Assembly: GCA_003988855.1 (NCBI GenBank)
Contig: QYAI01000105.1
Coordinates: 1-64,000 of the forward strand
Direction: 5' to 3'
DNA: 64,000 nt
Source of the DNA: Arachnopeziza araneosa
Lineage: Eukaryota > Ascomycota > Leotiomycetes > Helotiales > Arachnopezizaceae
Shown: positions 11,622-21,947 of the stretch, piece by piece
Layout of the letters: every line of letters starts with the position of its first letter
Position numbering within the stretch: position 1 is the first letter of the stretch
Translations under genes and position numbers: made by a program
Notes under the pieces: model-generated
What the model was told of the DNA's origin: nothing
Databases searched by the model: none
What the model saw: only the letters and a program-made list of their open reading frames with translations

Positions 11622-13160
11622 CTAATAGACCACGTTGATCTTCCATCCGACCTTCATGACCCTTGCAGCGATAAGACACAGCATGGCTGCGAGGTATGCT
11701 GCGGCCGCAAACAAAATGAGCCCGGTGTAGTTTTTGCCACCATTCGCTGTAAGAATGAGGCCGCCAATGGGAAGCGAAGTCAGTGTCCCAAAGGCAACCA
11801 CCATCCAGCAGGTGGCAAAATATCGACCGTATTCCTCTGTCTTGCACATTTGTCCTACGCACACTGGGCTGAGACTGAGGTTGCTGCCACTGACAAATCC
11901 AAAGATCACCGAGAAGACGACAATCATTGGAGTTGAGTTACCTGCTGGCAACCATAGTGCAAGGCATGTGATGACACACATGAGGAGACTCAAGATAAGC
12001 GTGTTTACACGACCCATCATATCAGCGACAAGGCCGGCAAAGAAGCGGCCAAAGAATGAGCCGGCATTCATGATGGCAATGATTTGAAAACCGAATGCCG
12101 AGCTCTGGCCATGAGATGTAGTATATGAAGTGATGTAAGTCAGGGGTACGAAGATGCCCCACTCCATCAAGAAGATGCCTGTGGTAATAAGGGCAAAAGG
12201 TATATCCTTAAAAACCATAATGTTTGGAGCGATGCTCATTAGGCTGGCCATGGGCTTGCGAGGGAGACGACTTCTCACTAGCAAGTTCGCCATCAAGAGT
12301 AGGAATACGAGAATGAAACCGAGGATCCTAGTGGCCCATGCAAATCCAACGGCTGGGAATAGCTTCTGAAGCATTAAAGGAAATATAATGCCACCAATGG
12401 ATCCGGATGTCATGGCTATTCCTGTGGCATTTCCTCGTTTTCGAAGGAAGAAATGGCCGATTGAGGCAACACATGGAGTATTGATGAGGCATCCGCCGAT
12501 ACCATTAAGCACTCCATAGACAATCATAAAATGCCAGTATTCTAGAAGATATTAGCCAGGAGGTAAAATATCCAGAACCAGGAGCCACATACGTGTGCAA
12601 AGTCCAAGCAAGAACATGGAAGCTATCAAGAGGATACTACCCGAGAAGATCAAAGCTCTAGGGCCATAGGCGTCAAAGATTGGTCCAACCGGTGCGCCAC
12701 AGAAAAATGTCAGGAACAGAGCAAATCCAAAGATCCATCCGATTTGACTGGCATTGTTGTCCTTCAGTTGGTGAGTACTGAAGTACTCGAGTAAGACAGC
12801 GGTGCTGTTGATGATGCCGAAAACAGAAAAGCTACCGCAAAAAGCTCCTACGACAACAAGCCACGCACGGAGGCCACCTTCAGGGAAGTCGTCCTTCTCA
12901 TCCTGATTGAGAGATAAGGATTCCGAGGCCGTATCGCTGGATGGTCCGAAGATGCCATTCACAGTAGATTGTGGGGGTTCATGCTGGGGAGATTGAGCCT
13001 CGTTAGGCCCAACCTGGAGGGAGGCGGTCACGTCCGCTTTTCCAACATCGCCGGGAGGAGGGACGACAGGAGTGCTTCCGACATTTTCAGTATCTTGAGA
13101 GTGAAAAGATTGGAGTTTTTTCAAGCAGCTGACCTCTGCTACAAATTGACCACTGTGCAT
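11622..13160 (-). CDS. MFS permease, monocarboxylate porter family
   Basis: Exons 13160-12593 and 12541-11622 (495 residues, about twelve hydrophobic segments). The N-terminal 95 or so residues are cytosolic and hydrophilic, then FPEGGLRAWLVVVGAFCGSF opens the first helix, the usual start of fungal monocarboxylate-transporter-like (Mch/MCT, TC 2.A.1.13) proteins. Other family features are a GxGG stretch (NGIGGCLINTP), RKRGNATGIAMTSGSIGG in the fourth to fifth helix region, and FGRFFAGLVADMMGR. Members transport monocarboxylates, riboflavin (yeast Mch5) or unknown substrates, so the substrate here cannot be assigned. The intron (GTATGT..TCTAG, 51 nt) splits the codon in GLCTQYW. Confidence 0.88.
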
Positions 13161-14226
13161 TCGCTATTTCCGCCAAAACAGCTCGTTTGATTCAAAGCCT
13201 CTGCGAATCTCGCAAATGAACGTTCGAAGCGGTTGTTTTCAAGGAAAAATCAGGAGAGGAGGCGGGGGTTAGTGAAGATATTTGCTCCCACTTTCGGCCG
13301 GCTCCGTTAGCAAGTTTGCCGTCCACGTGAGTGCATGACGGCATCTAATGGCATTTTGGAACTCAGAAGCATTGTGGAGAACATTGTTGTTCCAATTGAG
13401 AGCGTTGCCTTGAAGCCCGAAGGACCGAATGAAGTCATTTGAGTTGAGGTGACGAATAAGTGAAGCTCTTTGGCAAAGAGCGAAGAGCGAAGCCGTAAAT
13501 ACCAGTTGATACCCGGGTGTTCTCTTACTTTATTTTCGACACTATGACAGCATTTTAAAGAAAATACTTTCAAAATTGACTGTTGGGCTTTCTCTGACTC
13601 AGGTACTATATGGACATCTTCATTAGAACGTTCCTAACTGTTAGGAGACAATCTTAACAACATTAAGTATTTTATGTTAAATTTGTTCAGATTATAGATT
13701 CAGAGTTCAATCAGCAGCTCATGATTAAACTGAAGGATTTGTGATTGGGCTTGATTGAAGGAGTTGGATATGTGACGTGCAAAAGTATATATAAATTTAG
13801 AATTTAAATTCAAATCTGAGACGAGCTGAGGGCATAATCAAACAAGAGTTTAAAGAGCACGGTAACCAAGCGTGAGTGACTTCATGTAGCTGCAAAAGTC
13901 TTAGTAAGACAATTAGGGCTTGATGCTACTTGTCTAAAGCTTATGATGACCTGTTGGTTTATGGCTTGCATGAAGAAAAAATGGAAGAAGGTTACGAAGA
14001 GAAATTTCTTAAAAATTATCGACGTTAATCTGCGCCCAAAAAAATAAAAAACTACTCATTGGATTTGGAAGAAGGCATGTAAATGAATACCTTTCAATGT
14101 GGAATTTTAACTTTTTAAATAAAGTTAAATTACATATTGGTGTACAAAGCTGACAGAAAATGATCGTAGTTGAGATTGTAAATCCAAGATAGATTTGTTC
14201 TTATGCAACAGAATCCACTCCACCTT
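13161..14226. other. Intergenic, A/T-rich
   Basis: About 1.07 kb between the MFS permease start and the 3' end of the aldo-keto reductase, both on the minus strand. The centre (13600-14200) is clearly A/T-rich. No protein family or RNA gene recognised. The right edge is the terminator side of the reductase and the left edge the MFS promoter. Confidence 0.5.
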
Positions 14227-15752
14227 TTACTTCTTGACGACGCCGATTGGCTAAAGCATAATTAGTCAACTATTTCGTATCATTTGTTTAAGTGTAGACC
14301 ATACCTTTGGAGGGTGAACATGGTCAGTTGTACCAGCCAGGGTTGTTAGCCACACGTCACTAGGACGCTTGACCCCGCCAGGACCACCCAAGAAGGTATT
14401 GGGGAAACCGAGGTCGAAAGGATGAGCATCTTCAATCTCCTTCACTTCTTCCTCAGTTAATTCGACAGACAATCCAGCAATGTTGCCCTTGAGGTGGCTA
14501 ATCTTGCGGCCACCAACAATGGGAAAGACGTAGGGAGTCTTATCCATAACGTAGGCCAATGCCACGCTGGTGATCTCAGCATTCTTCTCTTTCGCAATCT
14601 TTTCAAGCACTTTGCTGACTTTAAGTTCCGCTTCAGTTGCTCCGCCCAATTTACGACCTTCTTGGCTTTGTCGTTGTTCTTCAGTTTTGAAGTTTCCACC
14701 ACCGAGTGCACCCCAGGGAGCCAATCCCATCCCTTCTGCTTCACACATAGGAATGATTTCGCGCTCGAAATCACGTCTTGCGGCACTCCATTGACCTTGG
14801 TAAACTGAAAATTGGCGGAATCCGTTTTGCCTAGCATATTCGTTGGCTTTGCTTACAATCCACGCTGGCGTATCCGAGATTCCTAGATAAAGAACTTTTC
14901 CTTGCTGGACCATTGTGTTGAGAGATTGCATGAGTTCCGGGATTGAGCATGTAAAGTCCCACCAGTGAACATAAAGCTACGAGATATTAGCACACCTCTA
15001 TGACAAATCTGTTTGAATCTGCTGTGCTCAACACCACATTGCGTAGTAAGTTTTGCTGGGCAAATTTGACTTTTGCAAATAGTCTTGATAGTCGAGATTA
15101 GCACTCACCAAATCAATATAGCTAGTCTGAAGTTTCTTCAAGCTGGCTTCCAAAGTCGTGTGCAGTGATTTCGTTCCATTCCCACCGGTATCTACAGGTA
15201 GGTCAGTATAAGATATGCTGATATCGAGAGCAAAAGGAGTCGAGTGAAGATCAGGCCGAAGAGCTGTTTTGAGGCGAAATGCCTAAAAGATAGCTCCAAG
15301 CTCTTGGTTTCCGCAGGAGATTTGCAAATGAAAGTGAGATCGTCTTACTGATGATAATTTCCTTATCGCCATGACCAGTCCTGTAGGCAGTTGTAAATTT
15401 TGTGGCAATGACCATCTGATCTCTATTTCCACGCTCCTTCATCCATTCCCCAATCCAAATCTCGGATTCTTCTTTCTGGTAGTTGCAAGCAGTGTCAATA
15501 AAGTTACCGCCCGATTCATAGAAGTAGTCAAGGATCTCAAAACTAGTTTTCTTGTCGCATGTTCCCATAAAGTCTTTCCTAAAGTATGGTTAGTGTCTGG
15601 ACGTGGGTTCGCAATTCACAATCAGGTTACCAAGCATCACCAAAGTTCATGGCACCAAGACATAGAGGGCTGACCCTGACGGCAGCAGTTGGAGAGAGCA
15701 TGCGATATCGACCAAGAGCGGTCTTGGGTGGTGCGGCTGCTGCGAATGCCAT
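14227..15752 (-). CDS. Aldo-keto reductase, aryl-alcohol dehydrogenase type
   Basis: Five exons: 15752-15631, 15578-15349, 15191-15109, 14976-14305 and 14250-14227 (376 residues). The fold is a TIM-barrel NADPH-dependent oxidoreductase. The catalytic tetrad is visible: Asp and Tyr in FIDTACNYQKEESE, Lys in MVIATKFTTAY, and His in LYVHWWDF. The C-terminal half carries the cofactor-side motif VFPIVGGRKISHLKGN. The sequence belongs with fungal aryl-alcohol dehydrogenase/norsolorinic acid reductase-like AKRs, which reduce aromatic aldehydes or ketones; the substrate is unknown. The last exon is only 24 nt and gives the ending PIGVVKK; without that splice the frame would end in an unrelated tail. 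No neighbouring genes suggest a biosynthetic cluster. Confidence 0.88.
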
Positions 15753-16817
15753 TGTGATGGATATTCAGAAAGTAGATGGGTTTGGAGAAGAAGAAAAAGT
15801 GCAGTGGAATTGATCTGATCTCAAGGCTGATTGATGGAATGAAGAAAAGAGAAGAGGCCGACGGGTCTGGTCTGATACTTATAGAAAGAACTCCAGCGAC
15901 TGCGGACGGCAAGTCGCCTAAAGCCCCTCATTCCAATGCCTCCGTCGATGACCGCAAGAGCAGTTTAAGAATTTAGATTTAGCCCAATCAGAGCCATCAA
16001 GGTGAAGCTTCCTGACGCTATGCATTCATGTCCGATAACTTTCGGCTTTTGGCTGCTGTGAAGTCATCCACATCGTCCCACATCTTATGCACGATCGGCA
16101 GTATTCGCTTGTAGCACCCCGGCAAAGTCCTTAAGTCCATCGCCATTGCAGCAGCATGCTGACTGCTCCATCCCATCGATTCGGATCTCCGCCGTCTTCG
16201 GGTGGGTGCCTGTGGGATTCGTGGTGTTCAGACATGGCGGAGAGTCTTCGAATGAGGACACTCGAACTCTTTCCACCATAGCCAAGGGAGGGTCCGATAT
16301 TATCGCGAGAACATTAGAGGTGCAGACCATAAATAGCAAACAACTCGAAGAACGGTTGGTTGGCTGAAATGCACATTGGTCAACGTTCCCTCCCTCCATC
16401 ACAAGTTTTAGGCTAAGCGAGGAAAACCAGGGGCTTCCCGCACTTGTTTCAGAAGCTCAGGGCAAGGCTGCGGCTGTTGGTAGTGGTTGATGGGTGAGTG
16501 ACGCATTGTTTGGTGTTGCTACAATAGCAAGGACACTCGCTCCTGAGAAGCTACCTATTGACCCCCAACGGACAATGTGATTGTTCACCGTTGCGAATGG
16601 GCGACCTTTCGCTACGGCTTCCATCACAATTTATCCTTCATCAACCTCGAATCCACGAGCTACTTCCACCTTTTCCATCAGCACCACTGGAGCTGCTTCG
16701 CAAGCCAAACCAAGATCCATCTGGTCTCGCATTCTCTACCCCACACTTTCTGCCCAAAGAATCGATTTCTCCCGAGCTGAATATCTGACACCAACATTGA
16801 TAGCACCCGCAAACAAA
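15753..16817. other. Intergenic divergent promoter region
   Basis: About 1.06 kb between the start of the aldo-keto reductase (minus) and the start of the unknown acidic-protein gene (plus). Open frames here lack family resemblance. Presumed to hold both promoters. Confidence 0.5.
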
Positions 16818-18271
16818 ATGGAGCAACTTCGGAGATTGAAGGAGACCGTCGTAGGTTATCTCTCTCCAGCGAAGCGACGTCGCACAATGGGTCCTAGTAC
16901 ACCTTTGAATGATGCCACCGAGCACAGGTTTTTCAATCCCACTTCTGAGCCGCTGGGCAAGGAAAAAGAATCTGCGCTTCTTCGACAGATTAGCCAGAAA
17001 TACCTGTCACCTTCGGATACCAAGAACTCAAGAAAGCGAAAGAGACGAGGAGAAGAGGATGGAATACGTGGAGACGAGAGGGCCGAAGAAGATAGTGTCG
17101 ATAAAAACAGTATTCAAGGTGACAGCCCTGAGGATCATATAGTGGAAGAAACTTTCGAGGCAAACGGTGTTGAAGGTGACAGCGTTGAAGATGACGTGGA
17201 CTTGTCAGATCACTCGATTGAAGGAGAGGAAGGAGATCTTTCTCCCGAGGTTAACCCCAACGACTCAATATCCCAAGGCAGCCCTGTCCAGAGTGGTAGC
17301 AACGACGCTCTCGAGGATTCTGATTTGGTAGAGGACCTTGAAGAGGCATTCGAAGAGGAGATCGACATTAACGAACTTAACGCAGAGGCACAAGAGAAAG
17401 CGGATGCAGAGGCCAAGGTCGAGCAGTACCTTGCTAGACAGGCCGAGCTTGAGCTGAGGAAAGAATCAGTTCAAGAAGTCAAGGCATCTGGAGACTGGCA
17501 TCCTCATGAAATCTACTTGTTCGAACGGCTTGCTATGCGTAGTTTTGAACCTCTCATTCCTGAAAGCTGGCGGATTGATTTTCCAACACTGCCTGATGAG
17601 CTTTTCTCTACCAATGAGGATGAGGCCTTTGTCAATGCGAATTGCCGTCCAAGTTCACATGGTAAGTTCGAGCGAGGTCTTTTAACAGCCAAGACTAATT
17701 TTGCTGTCTAGCCATTAAAGCACTCCAGTCTCTTCTCAATCTAGGTGTTCGAGTCAGAGACAATATTATCTGTGAAGCTCCCACGGAACGATTGATATCA
17801 AGGGAAGTCAACAGCTATATCAAATGGTCTGAGAGGGATGGCGGATACACGACATTGCGCTATCTTCCTGTCCTTACAGTCGTTACTGCTCGACCAAACC
17901 AATCAATTACAGCCATCAGTAACAGTATCACCAACCAGTTGAGCTTCCTTGCCGAGAAGCATCGGGCAGAGCTAGCTATTCCTGGTGGACGGATCAATGA
18001 AGTTGGTGAAGTTCAGTTGTATACTCGACAACCACCTCTACTTTACGGCATGATTATTGCTCAAACTATGATCATATTTGTTACGCTAGATTCTGCAAAA
18101 CCCGAGGCAACTTTACGGCATCTTTCACATTTCCAATTCAAGGAGAAGAACATGGATGTTTGGAATGGATTTGCTATTGCGATGATGGCTATCGTGGCAC
18201 GGAATTATTCAATGGATCACAAAGATTACATGGAAATTGATGATGACCCAGTATCTGATATTGATGCGTAA
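16818..18271 (+). CDS. Uncharacterised acidic, probably nuclear protein
   Basis: Exons 16818-17661 and 17712-18271 (467 residues). I do not recognise a named family. The N-terminus is basic with a likely nuclear signal (SPAKRRRTMGP), followed by a second basic patch (RKRKRRGEED). A long acidic low-complexity region rich in Asp, Glu and Ser spans about residues 75-220, and a charged predicted helix follows (EAQEKADAEAKVEQYLARQ). The C-terminal half from about residue 235 looks globular: DWHPHEIYLFERLAMRSFEP, SWRIDFPTLPDELF, then across the splice AIKALQSLLNLGVRVRDNI. The start is the only in-frame Met upstream of the conserved-looking part. The architecture suggests a chromatin- or transcription-linked protein, but that is inference. 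Confidence 0.8.
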
Positions 18272-18714
18272 ACACACGACATCTGCATCAGGGCCTTTGC
18301 GATTAAAAGAAATTAAGTATAGGCTTTGTTAATGAAGACTAATCCGGTGGCAATCCAAAGTTTTGTTTTCGACTTTTGAAAAACGTCAAGGATATGGTCA
18401 GGAGTATTGGTGTTTTGGCCATGAGGTGTAACTTTCATTTATTTTGCAGAAGGAATACCCCCAGGTGCACACAGCACTCAAGCATATTGTGTAGGAGTAG
18501 ATACCCAGCGTTGAAGCTTTAGGTCCAGAATACAAACTTGAAGGTCAAACATAACCTACAGATTCCTGCCCTAATATACAATATATAGTTTTATGCTTCC
18601 GCCGAATGCAGCCATGATCTCGTTCATATACAGACGTTTATCGGAGAACCCATTCGCCCTAAAACCTCCTCCATCTACATACAATTCTGGAGCCATTTAT
18701 CCCTTCGATCACGA
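18272..18714. other. Intergenic between convergent genes
   Basis: About 440 bp of 3' flanking sequence for the unknown acidic protein (+) and the small coiled-coil protein (-). No gene seen. Confidence 0.5.
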
Positions 18715-19224
18715 TCAATTCTCTAAAGCTCTCTCCTCTAACGCCACCACTGCGTTATCCAACTCTCTAATCCTCTGCCCAATCCTCCTCTTAATCTCCT
18801 CACCCTCACCCCCTTCCAATGCCTCCTTATACATCGCCTTCAACCGATCCAATTCCTCTCTTGCAGCAGCCCTATCCTCCGCCGCATACACGGATTTCTT
18901 CTCTGTTTCCTCGGTGGCGATCTCGAACTCATCCCGCGCCGTGAAGTACTGTTCTTGAATTTCTTCGATGAGTTCGTCTGCTGGAGAGGTGCTGGTTGAA
19001 TATGCGCGAGAGGGGAGTCGGATAGCTGTGAATGCGCTTCTGCACGTGGCATGGCTGTGAGGTGATAGTTGCGCTGATGTCGGGGGACTTATGTGCGAGT
19101 TGAGGCTGCGTGGGGTGCGGATTGCGCTGGATGTGGAGAGGGTGAAGGATCGATCAGATTGTAAACCGCGCTTGTGAATGGCAGAGCGCGCTGCTCGAGC
19201 TGGTAGGCGGCAGAAGGAAAGCAT
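18715..19224 (-). CDS. Small mitochondrial-type coiled-coil protein, unknown function
   Basis: A single uninterrupted frame of 169 residues. The first 75 residues are rich in Arg, Ser and Ala with almost no acidic residues (MLSFCRLPARAARSAIHKRG...), the composition of a mitochondrial presequence. An RAYSTSTSP segment resembles a presequence cleavage zone. The C-terminal 90 residues form a highly charged predicted coiled coil (EEIQEQYFTARDEFEIATEE, then AAREELDRLKAMYKEALEGG). I do not recognise a functional family; it may be a conserved fungal matrix or inner-membrane accessory protein. It lies divergent to ALG3, with 187 bp between start codons. Confidence 0.75.
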   Translation of the reverse strand: MLSFCRLPARAARSAIHKRGLQSDRSFTLSTSSAIRTPRSLNSHISPPTSAQLSPHSHATCRSAFTAIRLPSRAYSTSTSPADELIEEIQEQYFTARDEFEIATEETEKKSVYAAEDRAAAREELDRLKAMYKEALEGGEGEEIKRRIGQRIRELDNAVVALEERALEN

Positions 19225-19411
19225 TGTGTGTGTTGTAAATATTGAAATGTCGAAGAAGCTCTTGGACAGTGAGCTCGGCCTTGGGTCGATGACGGACTCG
19301 GCTGCAGCGGAGGTCAGCCTTGCGTGTCGTGTCTCAAATTGAGCTCCTAGGTTTCTGGGCCTGCTTTCTTCTACAACAAACTTCTCTTAAAATTCAATTT
19401 GAATAGACAAA

Positions 19412-20820
19412 ATGTCGAAGAGTAAAGGAGAAAAGGAAGAGGTTCCCATCCATTTGGATTATTATTACCGAGCTCGAGACTTTGCATTGGGCGTACATCC
19501 GCTGTCCAAATATGCTGTACCAGTGTTACTGCTCGCAGATGCATTGCTTTGCAGCTTGATAATTTCCAAAGTTGCTTGTAACTTGACCCCAGATTTTGCT
19601 GTGTTTCTATTTGCTGACAGTTGCAGATACCGAGATCGATTGGAGAGCGTACATGGAACAGGTAGAGCAGTATGTCAACGGCGAGCGCGATTACACCAAG
19701 ATCAAAGGAGGGACTGGGCCACTAGTTTATCCTGCTGCTCATGTGTATATCTATTGGGCATTGTATAAGATCACAGATAAAGGTCGAGATATTCTGCTTG
19801 CGCAGAGAATCTTTGGTGTGTTGTACTTGGGGACAGTTGCTGTTGTCATGGCTTGTTATAGAAGAGCGAAGGTAGAGTTGTTGGACACATTGAAGAGATG
19901 ATATACTAATCACTTCGTAGGCACCAACATACGTTCTACCGATGCTAATACTATCGAAACGTCTCCATAGTATCTTCGTCCTCCGCCTTTTCAACGATTG
20001 CTTCGCTGTCTTCTTCCTCTGGGTAGCCATTTATGTGTTTCAGAGGCGGATATGGACTTTAGGAAGCATTGCATATAGCTGGGGTTTGGGAGTCAAGATG
20101 TCCTTGCTACTGTCCCTTCCAGCCATTAGCATTATACTCTTCCTCACTAAAGGAGTAGGTGGCAGTTTCAAACAGGCTTGGTTAATGTCCCAGCTGCAGG
20201 TTGTCATAGCATTTCCTTTCTTGCCGGAAAACACTTTGGGGTATCTCAATAGAGCGTTTCAGTTTTCGAGGCAATTTCTATTCAAATGGACCGTCAATTG
20301 GAGGTTTGTGGGAGAAGAAACCTTTTTGAGTAGGGAATTCTCGATATCTCTCCTCGTAGGTCATATCAGCACACTTGCTCTCTTTATATCAACAAGATGG
20401 CTTCGACCGACCGAAATGCCCATTGTGGAACTCATAGGGAATGCTCTGAGGTATGAGGAACCGTGTGGCAAAATGCAGCATGCCATTTCTACCCGTATAT
20501 CGCCAAATTATATCCTGACAACGATCCTGACTGCCAATGCGATTGGTCTCCTCTTCGCCCGTTCTCTGCACTATCAATTCTACGCCTATATTGCGTTGGC
20601 AACACCTTTCTTGCTCTGGAGAGCCGGATTGCATCCGGTACTTCAGTACGTGCTATGGGCAGCGCAAGAATGGGCTTGGAATGTATATCCGAGCACTGAT
20701 CTGAGTTCAATGGTTGGTGTTGGTATTCAATTGATCACCGTTGCAAGTATCTGGTGGGGGACCCGAACGGATTTCATTGTTCCAAAAGGAGACGGTGGTG
20801 CAAGTAAGAAATTTACTTAA
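19412..20820 (+). CDS. ALG3: Dol-P-Man:Man5GlcNAc2-PP-Dol alpha-1,3-mannosyltransferase
   Basis: Exons 19412-19577, 19627-19871 and 19921-20820 (436 residues). Alg3 (GT58) adds the first luminal mannose to the lipid-linked oligosaccharide in the ER. Splicing restores the signature YTEIDWRAYMEQVEQ followed by YTKIKGGTGPLVYPAAHVY. Later conserved blocks are LRLFNDCFAVFFLW, FLFKWTVNWRFVGEE, FARSLHYQFYAYI and WAAQEWAWNVYPST. The protein is polytopic with about ten hydrophobic segments and lacks a C-terminal KK-type retention signal, ending GASKKFT. Length agrees with the family. Its stop is 17 bp from the stop of the convergent EIF1AD-like gene. Confidence 0.95.
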
Positions 20821-20837
20821 GCCGGCTGAAGGATGCT

Positions 20838-21301
20838 CTATTCTTCTTCTGAGTCGGAAGGAGGCATTTTGCCCATGGTCGATTCCTCATCATCCGAGTC
20901 CTCGGGGTATGCAGAGGTTTTAGGGAATTCCTTGGGCCTGTGGCAGAGTTGTCGTTAGACAACAATTTACAAGAGAAGGAAACCACGAACCAATACGATT
21001 GTTTTCTCCATTCGCGCTCTTCCCGGACGATGTTTATGATCTCTCCACTGATCTTATTTTGCCTCACCTCTGCCTCCTTCGTATCAATCAAGACGTATCC
21101 TCCGCGCTTGAGCCATATGGTATTTCGAAATCGAGATTCGAGTTCGACAAGGACAGTCTTTTGATTTGGCAGTGCACAGGTGTATAAACTATTACCTTCC
21201 GCCTTTACGATACTGGCAATGAATTGGGTCGCTGTCAGAGCTAATGGTGGGGTCGAGGTTTCTTCGGCAGCTGCGGTAATATTTCGCTTTGGACGACCCA
21301 T
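20838..21301 (-). CDS. EIF1AD-like protein with eIF1A S1-type domain
   Basis: Exons 21301-20991 and 20937-20838 (136 residues). After a basic start (MGRPKRNIT) comes an OB/S1-like eIF-1A domain with GNSLYTCALPNQKTVLVELE, FRNTIWLKRGGYVLIDT and the helix IVREEREWRKQSYW. The second exon gives an acidic tail (EDSDDEESTMGKMPPSDSEEE). This order matches human EIF1AD (haponin/Obelix) rather than translation factor eIF1A, which has a longer basic N-terminus. EIF1AD has been implicated in 40S subunit maturation; function here is inferred from the family. The intron uses the uncommon donor GTTCGT. A longer in-frame extension upstream to 21553 exists but has no family resemblance, so the shorter start was chosen. 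Confidence 0.85.
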
Positions 21302-21947
21302 GATCTGTTCTGGATAAGGCACGACTCTGTGTGACGGACTCCTGAGTGTATGACGGAAGGTTTGGCGCCAGCTATCATTCACCGCATCCACACAATTTTT
21401 TCCTGTTCCTAGAATTATTTCTCCACGACCACTACGGGAACTAGGTGAAACGTTTCGCCGAGTTGCTGATATCTGAGGGTCGAGAAGGTTAGCCGAGCCC
21501 GGCTCGCCGAGTTTGACCTGATTGAGCTGAAAGTAGAGGCACATCGAGAACATTCATTGATTTCCAAGCCATTCAATACACATTTGCTAATTTCTCGCCG
21601 CGGGGTTGAGCCCATAGGGCAATTGTCTGCTCGGACCCCGTATTCACCTCCAATTTGTTGGATTTCCTATCCAGCTGATCAGTCTTTGCATGAACCGTCC
21701 TGTTGTCCTGTCGTCCTGTTATCGGACCGTTCACCTGCACGCATTGTCAGATGGCTCCAGTTTAAATCCGCATATTCACGTAGAGTTAAGGTTCCGAGTA
21801 GCTCTTTATTAAGGTCTTGTCGGTGTTCAAGTTTCATCCCACTGATCTATTATCTCCCTTTCTCGACCCAAACGTCGATCATTTCTTAAACGAACCTCTT
21901 TATTGTTTGCTTGTATCTCTTGGCGCCATTCAAGTGAATAATTGGAC

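Noticed and set aside
11622..15752. MFS permease plus aldo-keto reductase as a secondary-metabolite cluster
   Set aside because: No backbone enzyme (PKS, NRPS, terpene synthase), P450 or pathway regulator is nearby, and a 1.07-kb gap separates the two genes.
20813..21553. A 246-residue minus-strand frame as the full EIF1AD-like protein
   Set aside because: The part upstream of 21301 has no family resemblance, and the read-through past 20990 ignores an intron needed to restore the acidic C-terminal tail.
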